This document shows positions 1-9,276 of a DNA stretch of 64,000 bases, in pieces. Made by a program: the position numbers and the translations under genes. The notes beneath the pieces are model-generated. The model searched no databases. It was not told the DNA's origin and worked only from the letters and a program-made list of their open reading frames with translations. Each line of letters opens with the position of its first letter. Positions within the stretch are counted from its first letter, which is position 1. Source of the DNA: Abditibacteriaceae bacterium. GTDB lineage: Bacteria; Armatimonadota; Abditibacteriia; Abditibacteriales; Abditibacteriaceae. The stretch spans positions 151,118-215,117 of the forward strand of contig JAFAZH010000025.1 of assembly GCA_019239895.1 (NCBI GenBank), given 5' to 3'.

Positions 1-1
1 T

Positions 2-628
2 ATGACTCAACGCCTGCGCCAATTGCTTGGCTGGATTCAAGAGCAAACTCCTTGCAGTGGTCGCGTCTATGTTGATACCGGGCCAATCCTGGAGCGTGAA
101 TTAGCCCAACGCGCCGGGTTGGGCTGGATCGGCAAAAACACCATGCTGCTCTCCCGCGAATTTGGCTCTTATGTCTTGCTGGGTGAAATCTTACTGGATA
201 TTGAATTGGCAGCAGACCGCCCTCACTTAGAGCAATACTGCGGCAGTTGTACCCGCTGCCTGGATGCCTGCCCGACCAATGCCTTTGCCGCGCCTTATGT
301 CTTGGACGCCAACAAGTGCATCTCCTTCCACACCATCGAAAACCGTGAGACGCCACCAAAGGAACTCCGCGTGCAATTTGGTAATTGGGTTTTCGGCTGC
401 GACATCTGCCAGGAAGTCTGCCCCTGGAACAATAAGAGCCAGGCACACAGCGCAGAACCAGGGCTATGGACACGCGATGCTGCCCCCACCCTGCTTGAAA
501 CCCTGATGATGCCGCAAGAAGAGTTTTCTCGTCGCTTCAAAGGTAGCCCCCTCAAACGCCCTAAACGGCGCGGCATGAGGCGCAATGCTTTAACCGTGCT
601 CAAAAATCGTAAGCGTCATCTTTCTTGA
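2..628 (+). CDS. queG: Epoxyqueuosine reductase QueG, 3' part (5' end outside window)
   Basis: This is the C-terminal ~208 residues of the cobalamin-dependent, iron-sulfur epoxyqueuosine reductase, which makes the last step of queuosine synthesis in tRNA. Visible are the catalytic-loop motif VDTGP (residue 24 on), the family signature GLGWIGKNTML (39-49), a first cysteine cluster CGSCTRCLDACP (80-91) and a second GCDICQEVCPW (132-142). Together these provide the ligands of two [4Fe-4S] clusters. Family members are usually 310-380 residues and the conserved block here normally sits past residue 120. The ATG at base 2 is therefore internal and the true start lies upstream of the window. The optional C-terminal HEAT-like extension is absent. 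The reading frame is intact to the stop. Identification is firm. Confidence 0.95.
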   Translation: MTQRLRQLLGWIQEQTPCSGRVYVDTGPILERELAQRAGLGWIGKNTMLLSREFGSYVLLGEILLDIELAADRPHLEQYCGSCTRCLDACPTNAFAAPYVLDANKCISFHTIENRETPPKELRVQFGNWVFGCDICQEVCPWNNKSQAHSAEPGLWTRDAAPTLLETLMMPQEEFSRRFKGSPLKRPKRRGMRRNALTVLKNRKRHLS

Positions 629-703
629 CGCGGGCCACCTAACCACATAGAATTTACTGTAGCTAATCCCCAAAGCTGACAGGCGAACGCTGCCAGCTAA
701 CAT

Positions 704-787
704 GCCTCTGTGGCGGAATTGGCAGACGCGCTGGACTCAAAATCCAGTTCTCGCAAGAGAGTGCCGGTTCGACCCCGGCCGGAGGCA
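704..787 (+). tRNA. tRNA-Leu (anticodon CAA)
   Basis: The 84-nt cloverleaf has the acceptor arm GCCTCTG pairing with CGGAGGC (one G-T pair) and discriminator A. The anticodon stem CTGGA/TCCAG encloses the loop CTCAAAA, giving anticodon CAA, which reads UUG. The T arm is GCCGG-TTCGACC-CCGGC. The long variable arm (TTCTCGCAAGAGAG region) is typical of a class II leucine tRNA. The 3' CCA is not encoded and must be added post-transcriptionally. Confidence 0.95.
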
Positions 788-815
788 GAAATCCGAACAG
801 CTACCGAACACCATC

Positions 816-848
816 CAAAAACACCAACTTGGTAGAGTTGGTGTTTTT
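816..848 (+). terminator. Rho-independent terminator after tRNA-Leu
   Basis: A hairpin with arms AACACCAACT and AGTTGGTGTT around a 6-nt loop is flanked by an A run upstream and a T run downstream (844-848). It sits 28 nt after the tRNA and would end its transcript. Flanking A and T tracts make it potentially bidirectional. About 155 bases between it and the next gene show nothing recognisable. Confidence 0.85.
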
Positions 849-1003
849 GGTTATTGCACAACCTTAATCTATAAAACTGGTCGGTCTTTTGAAGAAAATT
901 CAAAAGACCCTGAGATGCACATCTGAGTAAGTTCCATCAACTAATCAAAACACTCTCTGTACTCTGGCCGAGAATCCCATTTCCGAACCCTGTTCCACCT
1001 GTT

Positions 1004-3469
1004 CTACAAACTACTCAGCACCACGTCGTTGCCATCACCACCATTGTAGGTGATATGGCAGCGTACGCCGTTAGGTGTTGTAATCGTAGCGCCCTGCGGT
1101 AGACCAGAGAAGGTTCCCGTCACGGCATCAGTACCGTCGTTGGCAATGATAATAAACTGGGTTCCCACCGCTGGTCGAAACCCGGCTGAGACCCGCAATG
1201 AGCCGCCCAGATGCACCGCGCCGTTAACTGCCAGGCGATCATATTGCGTGCCGGGAGTGAGACCGTTGAGTTGGACGACCAGCGCACCGCTACCGTTCTG
1301 CGTGTAGTCGCCAGTTTCACGGAGAAACCCGGCCACTGTCAGCCCTGGATTGAGTTGGCCACCGCTGAGGGAGACCGCGCCAGCGATGTTGCCATTGCCG
1401 CCCAGCATACCACCCTGCACCAGCAGCGGGTTAGCGGCGGCTAACCCGCCGCCGGAAAGCAGCGTGCTGCCAGCCGTCTGCGTGAAGCGGTTACGGAAGT
1501 TGAGCACGCCGCTCTTGATGTTGACGGTGCCATTGTTATTAAATGCCACTGTGCCGGATGTCCCGCCGATGCTCGTGGTGCCGCGTGTGACCTCTTTGAT
1601 AAACATGCCCCGGTTATTGAAGACGCCGTCCGAGAAAACCCCGCCCCACTCCTGATCGCTCTGCACTGAGAAGGTGCCAGTGTTGTTGAACGTGCCATAA
1701 AAAGTCACCGGCCCTCCGGCCCATGCCGTGCTGCCAGCATTGTTGATGATGCCCCTGAGAGTACGGTGAGTGCTATTACCGACTATATTGAATCGGGTGC
1801 CACTGGCCAGGCTGAGGACGCCATTAATCTCACCATCCACCCAGTTGATAGGCCCGCTACCGCCCAGCGTCAGGGCCGTGCTGCTGCCCTGCGCGTTCAG
1901 ACGTCCGCCAATCTCCAGTGTGCAGTTCACCGCCGCGACACCGCGCATCAAGACATCGCCATCAGGAGAGCCGATACGCACCCGCCCGCTTCCGTCAAAT
2001 TGGGTGCCGCTGCCCAAAACGAACTCGTGTGCGTTAGCAACGCCAGTGACTTGCAGGACGGCATTCGAGGCCACATTGAACGCTCCGCTCCAGGTGCCAC
2101 CACTCCGGCCCAGTTGGAGAGTGCCGCTGTTCACGTTGACGGTGCCACGATTGCTGAACGGTATTGAATCCTGGCCCAAGCCCAGCGCCGTCAGACCGCT
2201 GGTGCCAGACTTAGTAAAGGTGCCAGCGTTGACGAAATTCAGCGAGGCGTTGAAGCCGCCAATATCCGCGTCCGTTTGTACGTTAAAAGTGCCGTTGTTG
2301 GTGAATGTACTCCCTCCCGGATAGATATTGCCGGTTCCCGTCCAGGTGGCGGTGCCATTATTGACGAAGTTGGTGCTTTGCACGGACTTGGCGGCTGGCC
2401 CGCTGATATTCCACCGCACGCCGCTCCCGACGATCAACGTCCCCAACACGAACTTACCACCCGTCCAGTTGAAGGTGCCGGTGCCATTAAGCGTTAGCGT
2501 CGTTCCGGTGGTGCGGATATTCACAGCGCCAGCATCCGTCCCGGTGCCGATAAAGTCCAGTGTGCCGGTCAGGTTGATGACGCCGCTGATGTCAATCGCC
2601 GTGGTGCCGTCGGTGGTGTTAGCCGAATCGAATACTCTCACGCGGCCCGCACCGGCGAAGGTGGTGCCGGGGTCGAAACGATACGTGCCAGAGTTGGTGG
2701 GGCCAGCCAGGTTCACAAAACATCCAGCGGCGGCGGTGATCGGGCCGCTGTTGGTGACCAACCCCTGCATTTCGAGAGTGCCGCTGTTAACGTTGATACT
2801 GCCGCTGTTGGTGAAGCGCAGATGCCCGAAATGGGTGATGCCCCGACCAGCGATTTTCGTCCAGGTACCGCTGTTGGTCACCACTGCTGGCCCAAAATTA
2901 AAGCGCGGATTGGCTATGGTCGCATCGTTGCGGATGTCCAACGTGCCGTGATTGTTGAAGGCATCGCCAAACGCCTGCTCGAACAGCACCAGGTTGCCGG
3001 TGCCGGTCCACACTCCGTGCCCAGAGTTGTTGAGGATCGCGTAACCGCCAATGGTCTTGTCGGTGTTGCCGCTCACGTTGAAGCTGGCGTTGTCCCTTAT
3101 GTTATAGGTGCCATCCTGAAGCGTGCCACCCGACCAATCGAAGGCGTTGGTGACATTGAGTGTGCCTTTTGTCCGAGTGTTGTCATCAAAGCCGTCCAGT
3201 GTAGCGTCCGGGTTGCTGATAACCAGGCCCGCCACGGTCACTGAGCCGCTGAACTGCACCGTGATTGCGCCCGGTGTACCGACGCTGATGATAGCCGTGT
3301 CGCTCGCACCAGGAACACCACTCGGACTCCAGTTCTCCTCGCTGAACCACTTCTTGGGAAATGTCTGATCCGCGCCGGTGAACGTGTAGGTCGTGGCGTG
3401 CGCCACTCCGGGTATCAGGCACAGACTTGCCAGCAGAACCAGACTAAAAACTTGCGCTAACCGCAGCAT
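1004..3469 (-). CDS. Secreted beta-strand repeat protein (autotransporter-passenger-like)
   Basis: An 821-residue exported protein. Residues 1-25 form a Sec signal peptide ending VAHA. The rest is a long array of imperfect glycine/asparagine/threonine-rich units of the form 'NNGTxNVxSGTLxLxG', as seen in autotransporter-associated beta-strand repeats and expected to fold as a beta-helix. The C-terminal ~130 residues (GGNGNIAGAVSLSGG, then YDRLAVNGAVHLGGSL, ending NDVVLSSL) match the end region common to such passengers. No translocator barrel, PEP-CTERM or LPXTG anchor is present, so how it is held at the surface is unclear. The ATG is preceded by a GAGGGGG ribosome-binding site. Function is probably adhesion or matrix, by inference. 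It is monocistronic, convergent with the tRNA. Confidence 0.75.
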   Translation of the reverse strand: MLRLAQVFSLVLLASLCLIPGVAHATTYTFTGADQTFPKKWFSEENWSPSGVPGASDTAIISVGTPGAITVQFSGSVTVAGLVISNPDATLDGFDDNTRTKGTLNVTNAFDWSGGTLQDGTYNIRDNASFNVSGNTDKTIGGYAILNNSGHGVWTGTGNLVLFEQAFGDAFNNHGTLDIRNDATIANPRFNFGPAVVTNSGTWTKIAGRGITHFGHLRFTNSGSINVNSGTLEMQGLVTNSGPITAAAGCFVNLAGPTNSGTYRFDPGTTFAGAGRVRVFDSANTTDGTTAIDISGVINLTGTLDFIGTGTDAGAVNIRTTGTTLTLNGTGTFNWTGGKFVLGTLIVGSGVRWNISGPAAKSVQSTNFVNNGTATWTGTGNIYPGGSTFTNNGTFNVQTDADIGGFNASLNFVNAGTFTKSGTSGLTALGLGQDSIPFSNRGTVNVNSGTLQLGRSGGTWSGAFNVASNAVLQVTGVANAHEFVLGSGTQFDGSGRVRIGSPDGDVLMRGVAAVNCTLEIGGRLNAQGSSTALTLGGSGPINWVDGEINGVLSLASGTRFNIVGNSTHRTLRGIINNAGSTAWAGGPVTFYGTFNNTGTFSVQSDQEWGGVFSDGVFNNRGMFIKEVTRGTTSIGGTSGTVAFNNNGTVNIKSGVLNFRNRFTQTAGSTLLSGGGLAAANPLLVQGGMLGGNGNIAGAVSLSGGQLNPGLTVAGFLRETGDYTQNGSGALVVQLNGLTPGTQYDRLAVNGAVHLGGSLRVSAGFRPAVGTQFIIIANDGTDAVTGTFSGLPQGATITTPNGVRCHITYNGGDGNDVVLSSL

Positions 3470-3881
3470 GGAACCCCCTCAAATACCTAAAAATTCGTTG
3501 CGGTCATTATACCCCATCCCGTGTGGGGATAGTACGACACACGGGCAGGAATGGAGAAAAGCGGTAGAGGATGTTATGGGCACAGCACCAACTCTCCACT
3601 ATGAATTCCTACCTTTCTACCCGATCTTGTTCCCTAATGCTCCAGTTTCAGTAACAAGATTACATTTCTATTACCCTATCTGAAAAGCAAAACTAAATCA
3701 GGTTGGAATTTTTATTTCTTCTCAATCTCACCTGAAGCGCTATGTCAAGTCCGACTTAGGTCACAGTAAATTGCAATTCGTCCATGCCTCACTATGAGAA
3801 TTCAATTTATTCCGTGTTCTATTCCAATTCACGGGTTAAGTTGGGCAAACGACGGGCAGTCATTTTGTAAAATAGAAAGTT
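3470..3881. other. Intergenic region between divergent genes
   Basis: About 410 bases separate the divergent beta-repeat gene and the oxidoreductase. The only structure seen is a small inverted repeat, ACCCCA/TGGGGA (3511-3529), near the leftward gene's start. The remainder is AT-rich and presumably holds both promoters, but no clear -35/-10 pair can be assigned by eye. Confidence 0.4.
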
Positions 3882-5018
3882 ATGCCAAATCAACTCCATG
3901 TCGCCCTTGTCGGCCTCGGTTTCGGCAGCGCATTCGCCGAGATTTACCTATCTCATCCTGACGTGGCGCAGGTGACGCTGGTGGATAGTAATCACGAACG
4001 CTTGCAGACGCAGAGTGCAAAACATCCGCTGGCGCGTTCTATATCAACACTCGCAGCAGTGCTCGCCGATCCCGCCGTAGATGCGGTGCATCTTAATTCA
4101 GGGATTCCCGACCATGCGCGGCAGACCATCGCTGTGCTGCAAGCGGGGAAGCACTGCGCCTGCACGGTACCGATGGCGACTTCGCTAGACGACATCCACG
4201 CCATCATCACCGCCAGGCGCGAGAGCGGCAAGAACTACATGATGATGGAAACTCAGGTCTACGCCCGCGAATTTCTCCACGCCTGCGAGTTGCGCGACCG
4301 GGGCACCTTCGGACGTCTGCAATTCTTGCGAGGAGCACACTATCAGGACATGGAAAATTGGCCGTCTTACTGGCAGGGCTTGCCGCCCATGTGGTATGCG
4401 ACGCACGCCGTGGCACCCTGTCTGGCCTTCGCCCAAACCCGCGCTAACAGCGTGCGCTGCCTTGGTAGTGGTACGATGCGTGCTGAGTTGAAGCAGCCAT
4501 ACCACAATCCCTTTCCCATCGAAACCGCGATCTTCGAGTTGGAGCGGGAGGAACCTCTGAGCATGGAAATTACCCGCGCCCTCTTTCATTCGGCGCGAGG
4601 CTACGAGGAATCGTTTACTATCTATGGCGAAGACGCCACACTCGAAGCGCCCCAACTGCCCAATGAAGCGCCAGTTCTATTCCGGCTGAGCGCGTTGGGA
4701 GCCGGGAGCGGCCCGCGCCATAGCACCCCGGAACGCCTTTATGTGCCCGATTACGCGCACCGTTTACCACCGGAAATTCGCCGCTTCTGCGGGGCCGTCG
4801 AACTGGATGGGCGCGGCGAACATCCCTCGGTAATGCATGGTGGCGGACATGGCGGCTCCCACCCGCACTTGGTGAATGAGTTCGTGCGGAGCATTATCGA
4901 AGCACGCGCCCCATCGTGCAACGAAATTGCAGGCGCTCACTGGACTGCTCCAGGAATTTGCGCCCACGCATCAGCGTTGCAGGGCGGCCAACCAGTGATG
5001 ATTCCCAACTTTGCATAA
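3882..5018 (+). CDS. Gfo/Idh/MocA-family oxidoreductase (atypical active-site motif)
   Basis: A 378-residue cytoplasmic protein with the N-terminal Rossmann fold of the Gfo/Idh/MocA dinucleotide-dependent dehydrogenases (VALVGLGFGSAFAEIY, residues 8-23). The usual AGKHVxxEKP segment reads AGKHCACTVPMA (~88-99), so the conserved EKP lysine is missing. Residues after ~120 form the C-terminal substrate domain. A histidine- and glycine-rich stretch (HGGGHGGSHPHL, ~320) could bind a metal or a substrate. The start has only a weak ribosome-binding site. No partner gene is adjacent. Loss of the EKP lysine suggests an altered activity or a non-redox role; the substrate is unknown. Confidence 0.8.
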   Translation: MPNQLHVALVGLGFGSAFAEIYLSHPDVAQVTLVDSNHERLQTQSAKHPLARSISTLAAVLADPAVDAVHLNSGIPDHARQTIAVLQAGKHCACTVPMATSLDDIHAIITARRESGKNYMMMETQVYAREFLHACELRDRGTFGRLQFLRGAHYQDMENWPSYWQGLPPMWYATHAVAPCLAFAQTRANSVRCLGSGTMRAELKQPYHNPFPIETAIFELEREEPLSMEITRALFHSARGYEESFTIYGEDATLEAPQLPNEAPVLFRLSALGAGSGPRHSTPERLYVPDYAHRLPPEIRRFCGAVELDGRGEHPSVMHGGGHGGSHPHLVNEFVRSIIEARAPSCNEIAGAHWTAPGICAHASALQGGQPVMIPNFA

Positions 5019-5333
5019 CGACAAAGCAGCAACTACAAGGCATTGACTTGGCCCTGGTTAAGTTAACGGAATTGAGCATTTTAAAGAAGTGTTTATCTCA
5101 ACAGGGGGTTTACACTACAAACAATAGACAGTTCTGGTTGGGCATGTTATCTTCAAAAAGCAATGTCATAAACTATTGGTTCGGCCTTAAAGCGGCGGGG
5201 ACATCACTTCATTTCATCATCCTGCTTTTAAGTGGGGGATGCTGCTTTCTGCCTCCCAAATAGAACCCTAGTAATGAAATAGATAGATGCTTCATTAAGC
5301 TCTGAAATTAATTCTGTCCATAAGACTATCAAT
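5019..5333 (+). other. Intergenic region, no feature seen
   Basis: These 315 AT-rich bases lie between the oxidoreductase and the restriction-modification gene. Short open frames continue from the upstream gene in other phases but have no ribosome-binding site or recognisable product. No hairpin terminator or tRNA is apparent. Confidence 0.4.
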
Positions 5334-8300
5334 ATGATTACACATGATAATTTTGACGAATTTCCTCCCGCTTTTTTCGAGTTGTTCCAAGGCAATCACT
5401 TTCGCAATCAACCACTTCTCACATATTTACAGCAGGGGCGCAATCGGAGTGGCGACGAGCAATCTATTGTAGATACGGCGATTGTTGGGCCGCTACTTCG
5501 ATTGCTGGGCTTTGCGCCCGGCGAACAGGTTTACAACGAAAGTCGCGCTAGTGGACGCCCTGACTTTGCGCCGCGTGACGCAGTTTATGGCACCTGCTTC
5601 ATGGTCGAAGACAAGGCTACCGCACTTGATTTGACTCTCGATTTATCTGACCCACAAAGTCACTTATCGCAACTCGCCAATTATCTGCGTGAAGCCGCTG
5701 TGCCCCTCGGTTGGCTGTGCCCCTCGGTTGGCTGTGCAACGGGCGGCATCTCCTGGTTTATCGTTTCGATGATCCGCAGGACCCAACCTTGCTCCTTGAT
5801 CTCGACATCGAAGCGGCACTAGGGATTTGGAATGGTGACGTGGCGGCTCTACCGGAAGCCACTCGCCGCGCTTTACGCGATTTGTGGGATGGGTTCCACA
5901 AAGAAACATGGACGGCCCCGCAACGCATTGAAAAAGAACTGGCTCTCAGCCCGGAAGCGTGGCTTCAGCAAGCGTTACCCCTGGGCCACGGCCAAGGGCA
6001 TGAAACACAATTAGTGGACACGTTGCGTGCGCTCGTTGAGGAATTGCAACGTGATGCGCGACGCCTACTAGATGGTCATCTCGCGCGGTGTGCCGAATAT
6101 GATGGCAAAGCACGCTTTTTGCGTGACGACGACAGCGAACCTGCCGAAGACCGCCTCAATAACCTACGTGGGAAAGTGCCCGAAGAGTTGGCGCGCATTA
6201 AGCCGACTGTGGGATTAAATGACGCCGACATTGAAGAGATTCTCAGCCTGCTCGTCCTCATGCAAACAGGAACCAGCGAAGTGGCGTCATGGCCTGATCT
6301 GGAAAAGCGAGTGCTTGAAATTGTCAATGCTGCACGGCGTCGCAAGGCGCTGCTTTCCGGCGCGGGCGAGCCGCGCTCATGGGACGCGCTGACCCAAGTT
6401 TCGCAACTGCGCGGCGCGTTGGAGAACTTCGCCGCCCTCGCGCTCGAATGGCAGGGGCGCTCAGCCCACTTGCGTCGCACTTATCAAGCCGACCTTACAG
6501 TACGCGGCGATTTTCTCGAATGGCAATCGTTGGTACAAGAAACTATGCTGGGCGGGTTAGACGATGAGGCACGCCGCGCTGAATTCGCGCTGCAAGCGGC
6601 CTACGTCGTTTTCATCCGGCTGCTGCTGATTCGAGTGTGCGAGGACAAAGGCATTTTTCCGCATCGCTTTCTCAGCAACGGCGGGTTAGAACACTGGCAG
6701 GAAGACATCAAACGCTATCTAGTCTTCGCCAACGGCAATCCGTATGAGCCACTGCTGGATATGGCTTACAAAAATGCGCAGAATATTTACGCGCACTTCT
6801 TTACCGGACGGGAACTCTTCAACTGGTTTCGCCTTGATCAACGCGCGTTGCTCCTTGCTTTGCATCGCCTAAGTAAATTCAATTTCGCCGGAGTAGATTC
6901 TGACATCGTAGGAACGGTTTACAACACTTATGTCAATCGTCCCGAAAAGCGCAAGAAAGGCCAATATTACACGCCGCCCCCGATTGTAAATTACATTCTT
7001 GATAGCGTTGGCTATACGGGCAGCGCCGTCATTGGTGACAACAAACGTTTGCTTGATCCGGCTTGCGGTAGTGGCACTTTTCTGGTGCAAGCCGCCAAGC
7101 GATTAGTTAATGCTTATCGTGATGGCGATGGCCAAATTCACCAGCCGCAACGTGTCTTGGAGCGAGTGCGCAACAACCTAGTGGGCTTTGATTTGAACCC
7201 GTTTGCCTGCTATCTGGCCGAAGTGAACTTGCTGATTCAAGTTTTGGATTTAGTAAAAATCGCCATTGATGCCGGACAAAGGCCGCGCATTAATCGCTTC
7301 AATGTGTACAACGTGGATGCCCTAACACGCGCCACAGGAATGCTCCATGCCGCGCGCTTTGGGTCGCTGATGGCTGAAGAAAGCGACGAAGTGGACGACA
7401 TCAAGAGTCGCCGCCCTGGTTCCCCGCACGCCAACGGCTTCGCCTTTGTGGTTGCCAATCCTCCTTATCTCACGGCGCTTTCTGCCGATTACAAAGCCAT
7501 GCTCAAAGCAGACTGGCCTGACGTATGGCGCGGTCAGCCCGATACCTATGTATTCTTCTTAAAGCTCGGCCTGGAACTGCTGGCGACGGGCGGTAAATTA
7601 GGCTTCATCACACCTAACACGTATTTGATGGGCACCAATTCTGGCCCGCTGCGCGTTGCACTATTACGCGCTGGACGCATTGAAGAGATTGTGGACTTAC
7701 CACAGGGTATCTGGCACGACGCTACCGTAGATTGTGTGCTGCTCTTTCTGACCCAGGATAGCTATGAAGCCGCACGCCGCACCCAAACTGTGCAAGTGCA
7801 TTTGCTGCAACTCAACGATGAATTAGACAAGTTGGTAAACCGCGAGTGGGGCGAAACGCTCACGCAGTCGCAGGCCGACTGGCTGGATCATCCGCGTAAT
7901 GAAATGAATATCCGGTACGATGCTTTGCTCGCCGCCATCGAAAATGCCTGCCTCGTTCAACTGGATGTGGTTGGCAGCACTGAAGGCTTACAAACTAAAG
8001 TGCTGCGTTTAGGAGACGTAATAGACAGTTGCCCTGGTATTGATCCTTATGCTACCGCACGGGACGGAAGAGAAAACACTTATATTAAACCCCGCCATGA
8101 TATACCTTCAAATGCACCTGAATGGAGACCATTATTGGATACAAACTCTTTTGTTGGTCGCTACGAATTGAGGTGGGCGGCTAATAAACCCCATATTAAG
8201 TACGGTGACTGGTTAAGCCGCGCCCGCGAACCTAAGTTTTTTGAAGAACCTAAGTTGCTGTTTATTCGGTTACGCAACCGCTCTCTGGCACGGCTGTTAG

Positions 8301-9195
8301 TAGCTACTTATGATGAAAAGCAATTTTTCAACAGAAAAAACTTTAGTAACATCATCGCAAAGGACTCCGCGTATGACCTAAAATACCTGCTGGCATTGTT
8401 CAATTCGTCACTACTGAATTTCTGGTACGCACGTCGGTATCCCGATGTGGAAATTTCTATTGCTGATACAAATGAAGTGCCAATTTATCCCGCTGACGCT
8501 GTGACGCAGGCGCGGTTAGTAGGACTGGTAGATGAACTGTTAAGAGTACATGAGCAATTGAACATCTGGCGCGCAGCAGGTGATACCATTGGGCAGAGGC
8601 GCGACGGCATGACTCACATTATGGTAGCCTTCGACACACTGCTGGCTGAAACACAAGGTCGGCATCCCGACCTCCAAACTCTGCGCCTTTTCGACGCTGA
8701 AGCCGCCGAACTTTTCACAATTCCCGCGACCTGCAACCGCACCGCGACCATCAGTGGCAATGTTTCAATTCCCCACCGCGCTCCCACACCGTTACCCTGC
8801 GCTTCAACCAACTCTGGCTGGATGTGCCCGATGACGATACGCGGCGCTATCTGCAAGGTTACTTATCGCGGCCCCAGTGGGCGGGTCAAACCTGGGATTA
8901 TGTTGCCGACAACGCTGTTATTCCAGCCCGTCCAGAAGATCGGCAGCAATTTTTCGCGGCATTAGCAGAACGCGAAGCGGAAATCACACATAATTTGCAG
9001 CAAGCAGCAGACTTAGACGCCCAGATCGACGAAATTGTACTTGATCTTTACGGCATTACTGACCCACAATGGCGTGCCCGCGTGCTCAATGCCGCTCCCC
9101 CCGAAGAAGCAGAGGAAGAAAATGATGACTCGAATATTCTTAAAACTAATAAGGACAGTGAAGCCCCAGCAGTCCGAGACAGTGAAGTAGAATGA
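5334..9195 (+). pseudogene. Single-chain restriction-modification enzyme (Eco57I/type IIG-like), two frameshifts
   Basis: If both shifts are repaired this encodes ~1280 residues. The N-terminus has an HsdR_N-like nuclease region with a PD-(D/E)XK motif (PD at 76-77, EDK at 92-94). An N6-adenine methyltransferase follows: DPACGSGTF (codons from 7055), VGFDLNPFACYLA, and NPPY (codons from 7457). A target-recognition and C-terminal region completes it. The first frame, from the ATG at 5334, stops at 5822. A 17-bp exact tandem duplication at 5701-5734 moves the frame. With one copy removed the protein reads EAAVPLGWLCNGRHLL without a break. A second shift at ~8777-8784 (extra GC in CCGCGCTCC) separates the main frame, which ends at 8965, from the conserved tail RSHTVTLRFNQLWLDVPDDD, which runs to 9195. 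This fits a type IIG or BREX PglX-like enzyme; the nuclease motif favours type IIG. As it stands it is probably inactive, unless the defects are reversible or sequencing errors. Confidence 0.85.
5697..5737 (+). repeat. 17-bp tandem duplication inside the restriction-modification gene
   Basis: TGCCCCTCGGTTGGCTG occurs twice head to tail (5701-5717 and 5718-5734). Flanking matches extend the periodic tract to 41 bases (2.4 units). Seventeen is not a multiple of three, so the extra copy frameshifts the gene and loss of one copy restores it exactly. It has the form of slipped-strand duplication. Confidence 0.9.
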
Positions 9196-9276
9196 TAATT
9201 TATGTATTCAATATCAGTTTGGCTTCACCAGGTAGTAGCACAAGCGAGTATCACCTGTGACTGGCAATGGAGAAAA

